Below, in pieces: positions 1 to 6,378 of a stretch of 13,009 nt of DNA. The stretch is taken from assembly GCF_039912695.1 (NCBI RefSeq), contig NZ_JBDSPJ010000011.1:1-13009 (forward strand), given 5' to 3'. Every line of letters starts with the position of its first letter. Positions within the stretch are counted from its first letter, which is position 1. The position numbers and the translations under genes were made by a program. The notes under the pieces were generated by a model, which worked only from the letters and a program-made list of their open reading frames with translations, had not been told where the DNA came from and did not search any database. The stretch comes from Pseudolysinimonas_A sp039912695 (lineage in GTDB: Bacteria > Actinomycetota > Actinomycetes > Actinomycetales > Microbacteriaceae).

Positions 1-49
1 GCGAGAGCTGCCAGTAGTACCGCTTTTCACCAAGCGCACCACAGCACTT

Positions 50-84
50 CGAGGCCCCGGCTGACTTGAGTCGTCCGGGTCTCG
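50..84 (+). terminator. Possible terminator-like hairpin upstream of hadA-like gene
   Basis: Bases 50-60 (cgaggccccgg) pair with 75-84 (ccgggtctcg) with one bulge and one G-T pair, and the loop can pair further as gac/gtc. It is followed by atcattt, a poor U-tract. It could end transcription of a gene to the left of the window, or simply be leader structure. Nothing else recognisable is seen in bases 1-137. Confidence 0.4.
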
Positions 85-137
85 ATCATTTAAGCCGCGA
101 CATTTGGGGTTGCTGACGGGGTCGGTAGGCTTCAGTC

Positions 138-584
138 GTGCCGGTGAACCCCGCGATCGAAGGTCGCAGCTATCCGTCGACCGAGCCCTATCTGGTCGGT
201 CGCGAGAAGATTCGCGAGTTCGCCCGCGCCGTGTTCGCGACGCACCCGACCCACTTCGATGTCGAGGCTGCTCGGGCTGCGGGTTATGCCGATGTGGTCG
301 CGCCGCCCACCTTCGGCATCGTGATCACCGAGGCGACCCTGCGCCAGTTGCTCGACGATCCCGAGGCGGGAGTCGACTTCAGCCGGGTCGTGCACGGCGA
401 CCAGCGCTTCGCGTTCAGCCGCCCGATCGTTGCCGGGGATGAGTTGACCGCAACGATGACCGTCACGAGCGTGAAGTCGCTTGGCGGAAACAGCATGGTG
501 ACCGCAGAGTCGTCGATCACCGACCCGACCGGCGCGAACGTCGTGACCGCGACATCCACTCTCGTTGTGCGGGCCGACGAGTGA
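138..584 (+). CDS. MaoC-like N-terminal-domain dehydratase (HadA-like, FAS1-like dehydratase domain)
   Basis: The 148-residue product is a small single hot-dog-fold protein of the MaoC_dehydrat_N / UPF0336 family. The opening VNPAIEGRSYP, the EKIREFA segment near residue 28 and the VHGDQRFAFSRPIVAGDEL segment near residue 85 are typical. In mycobacteria the HadA/HadC subunits of this family stabilise and provide substrate binding for the catalytic HadB subunit in 3-hydroxyacyl-ACP dehydration. The GTG at 138 is chosen because homologous sequence begins there; a weak AGG lies about 8 bases upstream. The last bases overlap the next gene as GTGA, so the two subunits are probably translationally coupled and form a heterodimer. 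Organisms of this type lack mycolic acids, so the substrate is uncertain. The family call is firm; the pathway is inference. Confidence 0.9.
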   Translation: MPVNPAIEGRSYPSTEPYLVGREKIREFARAVFATHPTHFDVEAARAAGYADVVAPPTFGIVITEATLRQLLDDPEAGVDFSRVVHGDQRFAFSRPIVAGDELTATMTVTSVKSLGGNSMVTAESSITDPTGANVVTATSTLVVRADE

Positions 585-991
585 GCGCGCTCGAGGTCGG
601 CGCTGTGGTCGCCGAAAAGTCCTTCCCCCTCACCCGCGACTCGCTCGTGCGCTACGCGGGCGCGTCGGGTGACTTCAACCCGATCCACTACCGGGATGAC
701 GTTGCCGCCAGCGTTGGGCTCCCCGGGGTGCTCGCCCACGGGATGCTCACGATGGGTCTCGCGATCCAGCCGGTCATCGAGTGGCTGGGAGATCCGGGCC
801 GGGTGCTCGACTATCAGGTGCGGTTCACCCGCCCGGTCGTCGTTGATCCGGAGGTCGGCACTGTCGTGTCGGTCGTTGCCAAGGTCGGCGCGATCGACGA
901 CGACGTCGTGCGCATCGACCTGACGGTGACGGCCAGCGACCAGACGGTGCTCGGCAAGGCGCAGGTGCGCGTGCGGCCCCCGCAGGCGTGA
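581..991 (+). CDS. MaoC-family (R)-specific dehydratase, HadB-like catalytic subunit
   Basis: The 136-residue product carries the hydratase-2 motif YAGASGDFNPIHYRDD at residues 25-40. Asp31 and His36 occupy the positions of the catalytic dyad, and the following LAHGMLTMGLA helix matches the hot-dog family. The expected reaction is reversible dehydration of a (3R)-hydroxyacyl thioester to the trans-2-enoyl form in the cytosol. It starts with GTG at 581, overlapping the HadA-like stop by 4 bases, and stands 13 bases ahead of murB, so the three genes are probably one transcript. There is no third (HadC-like) subunit here. Family assignment is secure; whether it acts in type II fatty acid synthesis or elsewhere is not shown by the sequence. 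Confidence 0.92.
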   Translation: MSALEVGAVVAEKSFPLTRDSLVRYAGASGDFNPIHYRDDVAASVGLPGVLAHGMLTMGLAIQPVIEWLGDPGRVLDYQVRFTRPVVVDPEVGTVVSVVAKVGAIDDDVVRIDLTVTASDQTVLGKAQVRVRPPQA

Positions 992-1004
992 CGGCCGCCC
1001 GCCG

Positions 1005-2111
1005 ATGACCGACTTTTCGCAACTCACGACACTGCGGGTGGGTGGCCCGGCCGCTCGTCTGGTTGAACCGGCGACTCGCGATGAACTCGTGGCGACGACG
1101 CTGCGTACCTGGAGCGAACCCGAAGATTGGCTGCTGCTGGGCGGCGGCTCGAATCTGGTTGTCGCTGACGAAGGGTTCGACGGCACTGTCGTTCGGGTTG
1201 TCACGCGCGGCATTGAGGTACTCACGCCGCAGCCCGATAGTCCCCGGTCGGTGCGGCTGCGGGTCGAGGCCGGCGAGCCGTGGGATGCGGTTGTCGCTCA
1301 CACCGCCGCCCAGGGCTGGTCGGGGATCGAGGCGCTCAGCGGCATCCCCGGGTCGTCAGGTGCCGCGCCGGTTCAGAACATCGGTGCCTACGGTCAGGAA
1401 CTCGCCTCGAGCCTGGTCGCGATTGACTTTCTTGACTTTGACACCGATTCGCTGATCAGGGTTCCCGCGGCCGAGCTCGGACTCGGGTACCGCACGAGTG
1501 CCCTGAAGCACGGGCGCCTGGGTCTCGTCGTCGGCCTCGAACTGGCTCTCGCGAACGACACCGGCTTGAGCCAACCGATCGCCTACGCACAACTCGCCAC
1601 CACTCTCGGCGTGCGGATCGGCGACCGCGTCCCCGTTGCCGAACTGCGAGCCGCCGTTCTCGAAACGCGCGCCTCGAAAGGGATGCTGTGGGACGAAGCC
1701 GATCCCGACTCGGCGAGCGCGGGCTCGTTTTTCACCAACCCGGTCGTGAGCGAACAGTTTGCCCGCGGGCTGCCCGCCGACGCGCCCCGCTGGCCGACCG
1801 CGCCCGAAGAGGCGCATCGGGTGCTTCCGCTCGGCGCAGACATCCCGCCGATCACGCGCGCCGCACGCGGTGAGTACCTGGTGAAACTCAGTGCGGCGTG
1901 GCTGATCGAGAAGTCCGGTATCAGCCGCGGGTTCGCGATTCCCGGGTCCCGCGCGGCGGTCTCGAGCAAACACACCCTTGCCATTGTGAATCGGGGCGGG
2001 GCGACCGCTCGGGATGTCGTCCAACTGGCCGGCTACATCCAGACCCGCGTGATGTCGGAATTCGGCGTCAACCTGCAACCCGAGCCGGTGCTGGTGGGCG
2101 TGCAGCTCTGA
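1005..2111 (+). CDS. murB: UDP-N-acetylenolpyruvoylglucosamine reductase
   Basis: MurB is the FAD enzyme that reduces UDP-GlcNAc-enolpyruvate with NADPH to UDP-MurNAc, a cytosolic step of peptidoglycan synthesis. The 368-residue product shows TLRVGGPAARLV near residue 9, the FAD-binding GGGSNLVVADEGF near 46, SGIPGSSGAAPVQNIGAYGQE near 113, GYRTSALK near 160, the catalytic-serine motif GSFFTNP with Ser241, and Glu360 in the C-terminal EPVLVG, matching the proton-donor serine and glutamate of E. coli MurB. It is slightly longer than the E. coli protein (342). ATG at 1005 gives a short N-terminus directly before the conserved TLRVGG; no strong RBS is visible, consistent with coupling to the gene 13 bases upstream. 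The stop region is tandemly duplicated (see separate entry). Confidence 0.96.
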   Translation: MTDFSQLTTLRVGGPAARLVEPATRDELVATTLRTWSEPEDWLLLGGGSNLVVADEGFDGTVVRVVTRGIEVLTPQPDSPRSVRLRVEAGEPWDAVVAHTAAQGWSGIEALSGIPGSSGAAPVQNIGAYGQELASSLVAIDFLDFDTDSLIRVPAAELGLGYRTSALKHGRLGLVVGLELALANDTGLSQPIAYAQLATTLGVRIGDRVPVAELRAAVLETRASKGMLWDEADPDSASAGSFFTNPVVSEQFARGLPADAPRWPTAPEEAHRVLPLGADIPPITRAARGEYLVKLSAAWLIEKSGISRGFAIPGSRAAVSSKHTLAIVNRGGATARDVVQLAGYIQTRVMSEFGVNLQPEPVLVGVQL

Positions 2112-2129
2112 GTGGGCGTTCAGCTCTAG
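2094..2129 (+). repeat. 18-bp tandem duplication spanning the murB stop codon
   Basis: Copy 1 (2094-2111, gtgggcgtgcagctctga) ends murB with codons for V-G-V-Q-L and TGA. Copy 2 (2112-2129, gtgggcgttcagctctag) encodes the same five residues and TAG, differing at 3 of 18 bases. The stop codon of the convergent downstream gene (TAG, 2128-2126 on the minus strand) lies within copy 2. Confidence 0.9.
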
Positions 2130-2818
2130 CGCGCGACGTACACCGTGTTCGTCGAGGTGCCGCCGGTCAGCGGGTTGGCGAACGACACGACATGAGCCGC
2201 CGAGGTCGCGAACACCGCATCAAGGTCGGCGAGAAAGTCGTCGTCGGGCGGGTCGTCTGACCAGAGGGCGAACACGCCGCTGGGCCTGAGGTGGCGAGCG
2301 AGCCGGCGCAGCCCGTCGGGCGTGTAGAGGTCGGCGTGCGCGGCGCTCAGTTGGTGTCGGGGCGAGTGGTCGACATCCAGCAGGATCGCGTCGTAGCCCG
2401 ACCCGTGAGGCTCGCTGCGCATCACGGCGAAGAAGTCGTCGAGCTCGAGCGACGTGCGGGGGTCGCCGGTGAGGGTGGCGGAGACCGGCAATAACCCGCG
2501 CTGATGCCAGTCGATGACGGCGGGCAGGGCGTCGATCACCACGAGTGACCCCACCTCGGGATGCTCGAGGGCTGCGACAGCGGTGTAGCCCAGGCCGAGG
2601 CCGCCGACCAACACCGCGAGGTTCTTGCCGATCGTGGCCGCCAACCCGAGGTGGGCGAGCTGTTCTTCGGCTTCGGTGAACAGGCTCGACATCAGGTACT
2701 CGTCGCCGAGCTTCACCTCGTAAACGTCGACCCCGAGAGTGGGCTCCACCCGGCGGCGCAAAAACAGGTCGCCCATCGGGGTCTCTTGCCAGTCGAGCTC
2801 TTCGAAGCGCAGCGCCAC
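2126..2818 (-). CDS. Spermidine-synthase-like methyltransferase-fold protein
   Basis: The product of about 230 residues has a Rossmann-like SAM/dcSAM-binding core: VLVGGLGLGYTA at about residues 69-80 is the glycine-rich loop, Asp96 in VVIDAL is the acidic residue ending strand 2, and YDAILLDVDHSP is the post-motif strand. The N-terminal beta region (VDVYEVKLGDEYLMSS) resembles the small N-terminal domain of polyamine aminopropyltransferases. It is short for a true SpeE (about 280-300) and the usual catalytic motifs are not clear, so polyamine synthesis is unproven. GTG at 2818 is chosen because it lies 4 bases after the response-regulator stop; a start at 2860 would overlap the regulator by 38 bases and add residues that look non-homologous. 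It is the last gene of the minus-strand operon and converges on murB with a 14-base gap. Confidence 0.8.
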   Translation of the reverse strand: MALRFEELDWQETPMGDLFLRRRVEPTLGVDVYEVKLGDEYLMSSLFTEAEEQLAHLGLAATIGKNLAVLVGGLGLGYTAVAALEHPEVGSLVVIDALPAVIDWHQRGLLPVSATLTGDPRTSLELDDFFAVMRSEPHGSGYDAILLDVDHSPRHQLSAAHADLYTPDGLRRLARHLRPSGVFALWSDDPPDDDFLADLDAVFATSAAHVVSFANPLTGGTSTNTVYVAR

Positions 2819-2822
2819 GGGC

Positions 2823-3443
2823 TCAGAGTAGGCGCAACTCCATCGCGCGAGTGACAGCACGGGTTCGGTCTCGCACCTCGAGTTTGGTGAACACGTGCAG
2901 CAGGTGCGACTTCACGGTGGCTTCGCCAAGGATCAAGTGCTCGCCGATCTCGCGATTCGACAGGCCCGTCGCGACGAGGCGCAGCACGTCGAGTTCGCGC
3001 GTGGTGAGCGAGACGGCGGGAATGGATCGGCCGGCCTGGCGCACCAGGGCACGGGAGACCGAGGGGGCGAGAGCGACCTCGCCGGCTGCGACCGCTCGGA
3101 TGCCGGCGAGCAACTCTGCCTCGGGCGCGGCCTTGAGCAGGTAGCCGCTCGCGCCTGCGCCGATCGCGGGCAGAATCGCGTCGTCGGTTTCGTAGGTGGT
3201 CAGGATGATAACGCGCGTCGCCGGGACGGCGGCGAGAATGCGCGCGGTCGCCTCGTCGCCATCGAGCTCGGGCATCCGCAGATCCATCAACACAATGTCG
3301 GGGGCCAGCGAGGTGGCGAGGGTCACGGCCTCCAGCCCGGTCGCTCCGGTGCCGACTACTTCGAGGTCGTCGGCCGACTCGACGAGTCCGACGAGTCCCG
3401 CCCGCACGATCGGATGATCGTCGACGATCACGACGCGGATCAT
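2823..3443 (-). CDS. NarL/FixJ-type two-component response regulator (LuxR HTH)
   Basis: The 206-residue product has a receiver domain (about 1-120) with the acidic pair Asp8-Asp9, phospho-acceptor Asp54 in VLMDLRMPELDG, conserved Thr82 and Lys104. The C-terminal LuxR/GerE helix-turn-helix spans about 143-206 (LTTRELDVLRLVATGLSNREIG, then ATVKSHLLHVFTKL). All key residues are present, so it should be a phosphorylation-dependent DNA-binding regulator. Its ATG overlaps the kinase TGA by 4 bases (ATGA, 3440-3443), showing that they form a cognate pair. The obvious candidate target is its own exporter operon, as for DesKR/LnrJK-type systems, but no binding site can be identified from the sequence alone. 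Confidence 0.95.
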   Translation of the reverse strand: MIRVVIVDDHPIVRAGLVGLVESADDLEVVGTGATGLEAVTLATSLAPDIVLMDLRMPELDGDEATARILAAVPATRVIILTTYETDDAILPAIGAGASGYLLKAAPEAELLAGIRAVAAGEVALAPSVSRALVRQAGRSIPAVSLTTRELDVLRLVATGLSNREIGEHLILGEATVKSHLLHVFTKLEVRDRTRAVTRAMELRLL

Positions 3444-4621
3444 GCGGCACCGGGGTGAATGGCACCGGCGTGAGTGACGCGGGGCAGCCGGGCGGTGACG
3501 GTGGTGCCGCCCGGGCCGCCGTCGAGGTCGAGCGTGCCGCCCGCGAGGGCGAGACGTGCGCGAAGGCCGCTCAGGCCGAAGCCGTCGGGTACCGCGGCCG
3601 GGTCGAGGCCACGGCCGTTGTCGCGCACACGCAGAACTGCCGCGCCGTCCTCCTCGGTCAGCGAGACCGCAACGGTCGACGCCCCGGCGTGCTTGCGCAC
3701 GTTCGCGAGACCTTCCTGAGCGCAGCGCAGCAAGACGACTTCGGCATCCCGTTCGAGCGGCGCCGCGAGTGAAACCTCAAGGTCGACAGCCACCGACGTC
3801 TCCCGCCGGAACCGCTCCACGAGCATCGCGAGAGCATCACCCAGTCCGCCCGACAGCTCGACCGGCGCGCTTCCGGCGACGAGGGTGCGGGTCTCGGTGA
3901 GGGCGGCGCGTGCCGACTCCTCGACGAGTTCGAGAGTCGCGTCGTGCAAGGCACCGGCCGCGAGTTCGCGACGCGACCGTTGCGTGAGCAGCACGACTCC
4001 GGCCAGGGATTGGGCGATCGTGTCGTGAAGTTCGCGGGCGAGCCGTTCCCTCTCGCCGGTGACTCCGGCATCCCGATGAGCCGCGGCGAGCTCGTCCTGC
4101 GCGGCGGTCAGGTCCTCGAGCAGTCGCGCCCGTTCGTTGCCGTAGTCGGAGATGCGCCAGATCCACAGCCCCAGCGCGATCGAGCCGCCGAGAGAGAACA
4201 AGAAGGTGACCGCGGCGCTTGCGAGGGTGTCCCACGAGGGGCCGAGGGAGACGAAGAAGCCGCCTCCGGCCGCGAGGGCGATCGCGAGACTCGAGAGGAT
4301 GCCGCGTGACCGAGAGTGCGCGAGCACCCAGGCGGCGGGCATGGCGAGCGACTGGAAGACAGCGAGTGGCGCGGATACCGACACGAGTCCGAAGGTCGCG
4401 AGTGCGAGGATTCCAATGAACACCGCCGCACGCCGACCGCCCTCGGGCGCCCGACGGCCCAGCGCGACGTAGGCGATGAGCACAGCGACAAGCACGCCAG
4501 CTCCGAGTGCGCTGAGCGCTGGGGACTTCTCAGAAACGGCCAGGATGGCGCCGCAGCCGGCGACGACCACGAGAACCGCGATCGTCCACCACCGCGACGC
4601 CATCACCGGAGTGTGTTGCAC
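3440..4621 (-). CDS. DesK/NarX-type membrane sensor histidine kinase (HisKA_3)
   Basis: The 393-residue product has about five or six transmembrane segments in residues 12-156 with only short loops, so no large extracellular sensor domain. A coiled-coil-like linker (about 160-185) leads to the HisKA_3 dimerisation motif ERERLARELHDTIAQSL with phospho-acceptor His199. The HATPase_c domain shows an N box (EGLANVRKHA, about 300), DNGRGLD and GFGLSGLRARLALAGG. Such kinases typically sense the membrane or a lipophilic ligand and phosphorylate a LuxR-type partner, here the next gene. The start chosen is GTG at 4621, directly abutting the permease TGA; AAGGA eight bases upstream, inside the permease end, supports it. 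An alternative ATG lies at 4603 without a clear RBS. Its ligand is unknown. Confidence 0.94.
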   Translation of the reverse strand: MQHTPVMASRWWTIAVLVVVAGCGAILAVSEKSPALSALGAGVLVAVLIAYVALGRRAPEGGRRAAVFIGILALATFGLVSVSAPLAVFQSLAMPAAWVLAHSRSRGILSSLAIALAAGGGFFVSLGPSWDTLASAAVTFLFSLGGSIALGLWIWRISDYGNERARLLEDLTAAQDELAAAHRDAGVTGERERLARELHDTIAQSLAGVVLLTQRSRRELAAGALHDATLELVEESARAALTETRTLVAGSAPVELSGGLGDALAMLVERFRRETSVAVDLEVSLAAPLERDAEVVLLRCAQEGLANVRKHAGASTVAVSLTEEDGAAVLRVRDNGRGLDPAAVPDGFGLSGLRARLALAGGTLDLDGGPGGTTVTARLPRVTHAGAIHPGAA

Positions 4622-5440
4622 TCAAGCATCCTTGCGGATCCACCGGAACGAGATCCGAACCACGATCAAACCGACCACGAGCCACAGCCCGCAGACCAGA
4701 GCGATCAGCGGCAGATCCCACGAGCCCGACGGCTCGACCGCCTCGAACTGGGACGGCAGGAACACGGCGCGCATCCCCTGCGCCAGCCACTTGAGCGGGA
4801 AGACACTCGCAACGTTGCGCAACCATTCGGGGAGACCGGCGAAGCTGATGTAGACGCCCGAGATGAACTGCAGCACGAGCACGATCGGGATGACAACCGC
4901 CGTCGCGCTCCGTCCGGATCGGGGCAGGGCGCTGAGCCCGATCCCGAGGATCGCGCAGGTCGTCACCCCGAGCAGGAACACCCAGGCGAAGGTCAGCCAA
5001 CGGCCGGGATCGGTCGGCAGGTGAACCCCGAAGACGACAACCGCAACCAGGATGAGCAGCGTCGACTGCAGGATGCCGGTGACCAGCACTTGACCGATCT
5101 TGCCGATGAAATACGACACCGGGGAGAGCGGGGTCCCCCCGAGGCGCTTGAGGGTGCCGTCGCTGCGCTCCATCGCGATGTCGATCGACATGTTCTGCAG
5201 CCCCGAGAGCAGCAGTCCGGCTGCGAGCATCCCGGGCAGATAGAACTCAGCAGCGGTGAGCTCGGCGCCGGGAGGGCCGAATGTCGCCGAACTGAACGCG
5301 ACCGAGAAGATCAGCAGCATGAGCAGCGGGAACAGGAAGGTGAAGAAGACCGTGTCGCCCTGGCGGAAGTATCCGCGAATCTCGTAGCCCGCACGGGAGA
5401 GTCCGTTGCGCAGCGTGCTCTGAATTCCGTGCGCGATCAT
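4622..5440 (-). CDS. ABC-2 type transporter permease
   Basis: The 272-residue product has six hydrophobic segments in the ABC-2 layout: TM1 at about 31-50 (TVFFTFLFPLLMLLIFSVAF), a short extracellular part, TM2 at about 68-85, the cytoplasmic AMERSDGTLKRLGGTPLSP coupling segment at about 89-107, then further membrane spans and a final one ending in RISFRWIRKDA. The segment with G-T-L-K-R-L is the characteristic ABC-2 motif of DrrB/LnrM-like exporters. It would pair with the ATPase encoded just upstream to export a lipophilic compound, drug or lipid. Its ATG overlaps the ATPase stop by 4 bases (ATGA, 5437-5440) and its stop abuts the kinase GTG, so stoichiometric coupled translation is likely. 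Substrate unknown. Confidence 0.93.
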   Translation of the reverse strand: MIAHGIQSTLRNGLSRAGYEIRGYFRQGDTVFFTFLFPLLMLLIFSVAFSSATFGPPGAELTAAEFYLPGMLAAGLLLSGLQNMSIDIAMERSDGTLKRLGGTPLSPVSYFIGKIGQVLVTGILQSTLLILVAVVVFGVHLPTDPGRWLTFAWVFLLGVTTCAILGIGLSALPRSGRSATAVVIPIVLVLQFISGVYISFAGLPEWLRNVASVFPLKWLAQGMRAVFLPSQFEAVEPSGSWDLPLIALVCGLWLVVGLIVVRISFRWIRKDA

Positions 5441-6294
5441 GCCGACACCTCCTGCTTCTCGGTTCCGACGTAGGAGAGGTAGATGTCTTCGAGACTCGGT
5501 CGAATGATCTCGAGCCGGTCCGGTTCCCCGCTCTTCGAGAGCCGAGTCACCAGAGCCCCCGGATTTTCGGTGCGCTCCTCGTGCGCCACGTCGCCCTCGC
5601 GCCAGCGCACGATCGGCACCCGGGCGTCAGCACCGCCGAGTTCGTCGATCGTGCCGATCGCCGCCACTGCACCGTCGTTGATGATCGCCGCACGGCTGGC
5701 GAGTTCGGCTGCCTCATCGAGGTAGTGCGTGGTCAGCAGGATCGTCGTTCCCTCGTCTTGAAGTCGGCGGATGAGATCCCAGAACGAGCGCCGCGCCTCG
5801 GGGTCAAACCCCGTGGTCGGCTCGTCCAAAAAGAGCAGCTCAGGACGCCCGACGATGCCGAGCGCGACATCCACTCGTCGCCGTTGCCCACCGGAGAGCT
5901 TCCGGATGCTCGCTTTTGCCTTGTCGGTCAGCCCGACGGCAGCGATCACCTCGTTGACGTCGCGGGGGTTCGGGTAGAAGCCCGCGAAGTGGCTGAGCTG
6001 CTCGTGCACACTCGCGGCCGGCGCCTCGCCCGTCGACTGCAGCACGATGCCGAGTCGCGCCTTCCAGTCGAGACTGCCGTGCTGAGGGTCGATGCCGAGC
6101 ACCTCGACGGTTCCCGACGTGCGGTCGCGATAGCCCTCGAGGATCTCGATCGTCGTCGACTTTCCCGCGCCATTCGGCCCAAGCAGCGCGAAGGTCTCCC
6201 CGCGTGCGATTTCGAAGCTGACGCCGCGAAGCGCCTCCACCCCGCCCTTGTACGTTTTTCGCAGGTCGTCGACCCGCACCACTTCATCGGTCAT
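5437..6294 (-). CDS. ABC transporter ATP-binding protein (DrrA/CcmA-type exporter)
   Basis: The 285-residue product carries Walker A GPNGAGKST (39-47), Q-loop Gln86, signature LSGGQ (133-137), Walker B LLFLDEP (153-159) with catalytic Glu158, D-loop and switch His190 (TTHYLDEA), all intact. After about residue 215 a C-terminal domain resembling that of DrrA-type ATPases follows. It powers the ABC-2 permease encoded next. ATG at 6294 is chosen because the conserved VVRVDDLRKTY begins at once; a GTG at 6330 would add 12 residues that look unrelated and sit in a hairpin. No strong RBS is visible before 6294, so translation may be weak or leaderless. It is the first gene of the minus-strand operon. 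Confidence 0.94.
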   Translation of the reverse strand: MTDEVVRVDDLRKTYKGGVEALRGVSFEIARGETFALLGPNGAGKSTTIEILEGYRDRTSGTVEVLGIDPQHGSLDWKARLGIVLQSTGEAPAASVHEQLSHFAGFYPNPRDVNEVIAAVGLTDKAKASIRKLSGGQRRRVDVALGIVGRPELLFLDEPTTGFDPEARRSFWDLIRRLQDEGTTILLTTHYLDEAAELASRAAIINDGAVAAIGTIDELGGADARVPIVRWREGDVAHEERTENPGALVTRLSKSGEPDRLEIIRPSLEDIYLSYVGTEKQEVSA

Positions 6295-6309
6295 GTGCCC
6301 AGCCTGGCT

Positions 6310-6328
6310 GGTGCGGCAGACGCGCACC
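6310..6328 (-). other. Small hairpin just upstream of the exporter operon
   Basis: Bases 6310-6315 (ggtgcg) and 6323-6328 (cgcacc) form a perfect 6-bp stem with a 7-base loop. It begins 16 bases before the ATG at 6294. It may be leader structure or an operator-like dyad; only the dyad is seen. Confidence 0.35.
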
Positions 6329-6348
6329 ACGACCGGAAGGTGGGACGG

Positions 6349-6370
6349 GCATCCACCGAACGGTGGATGC
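6349..6370 (-). terminator. Perfect 9-bp hairpin between aspC-like gene and exporter operon
   Basis: gcatccacc (6349-6357) and ggtggatgc (6362-6370) are perfect inverted repeats around a 4-base loop. On the minus strand it begins 9 bases after the aminotransferase stop at 6379, the expected place for a terminator. There is no U-tract after it, which is common in actinobacterial terminators but lowers certainty. Confidence 0.6.
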
Positions 6371-6378
6371 GGAACGGG

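Noticed and set aside
284..1225. Long minus-strand open frame opposite hadA/hadB
   Set aside because: Its translation is low-complexity, Ser/Thr/Arg-rich, without a known fold, and lies wholly opposite two clear dehydratase genes and the murB start; a shadow of high GC.
2819..2860. Upstream start (2860) for the spermidine-synthase-like gene
   Set aside because: It would overlap the response-regulator end by 38 bases; a GTG at 2818, four bases after that stop, fits the operon spacing better.
4316..5473. 385-codon plus-strand frame opposite the kinase and permease
   Set aside because: The product is an Arg/Asp/Glu/Gln-rich string with no hydrophobic core, mirroring a membrane protein on the other strand.
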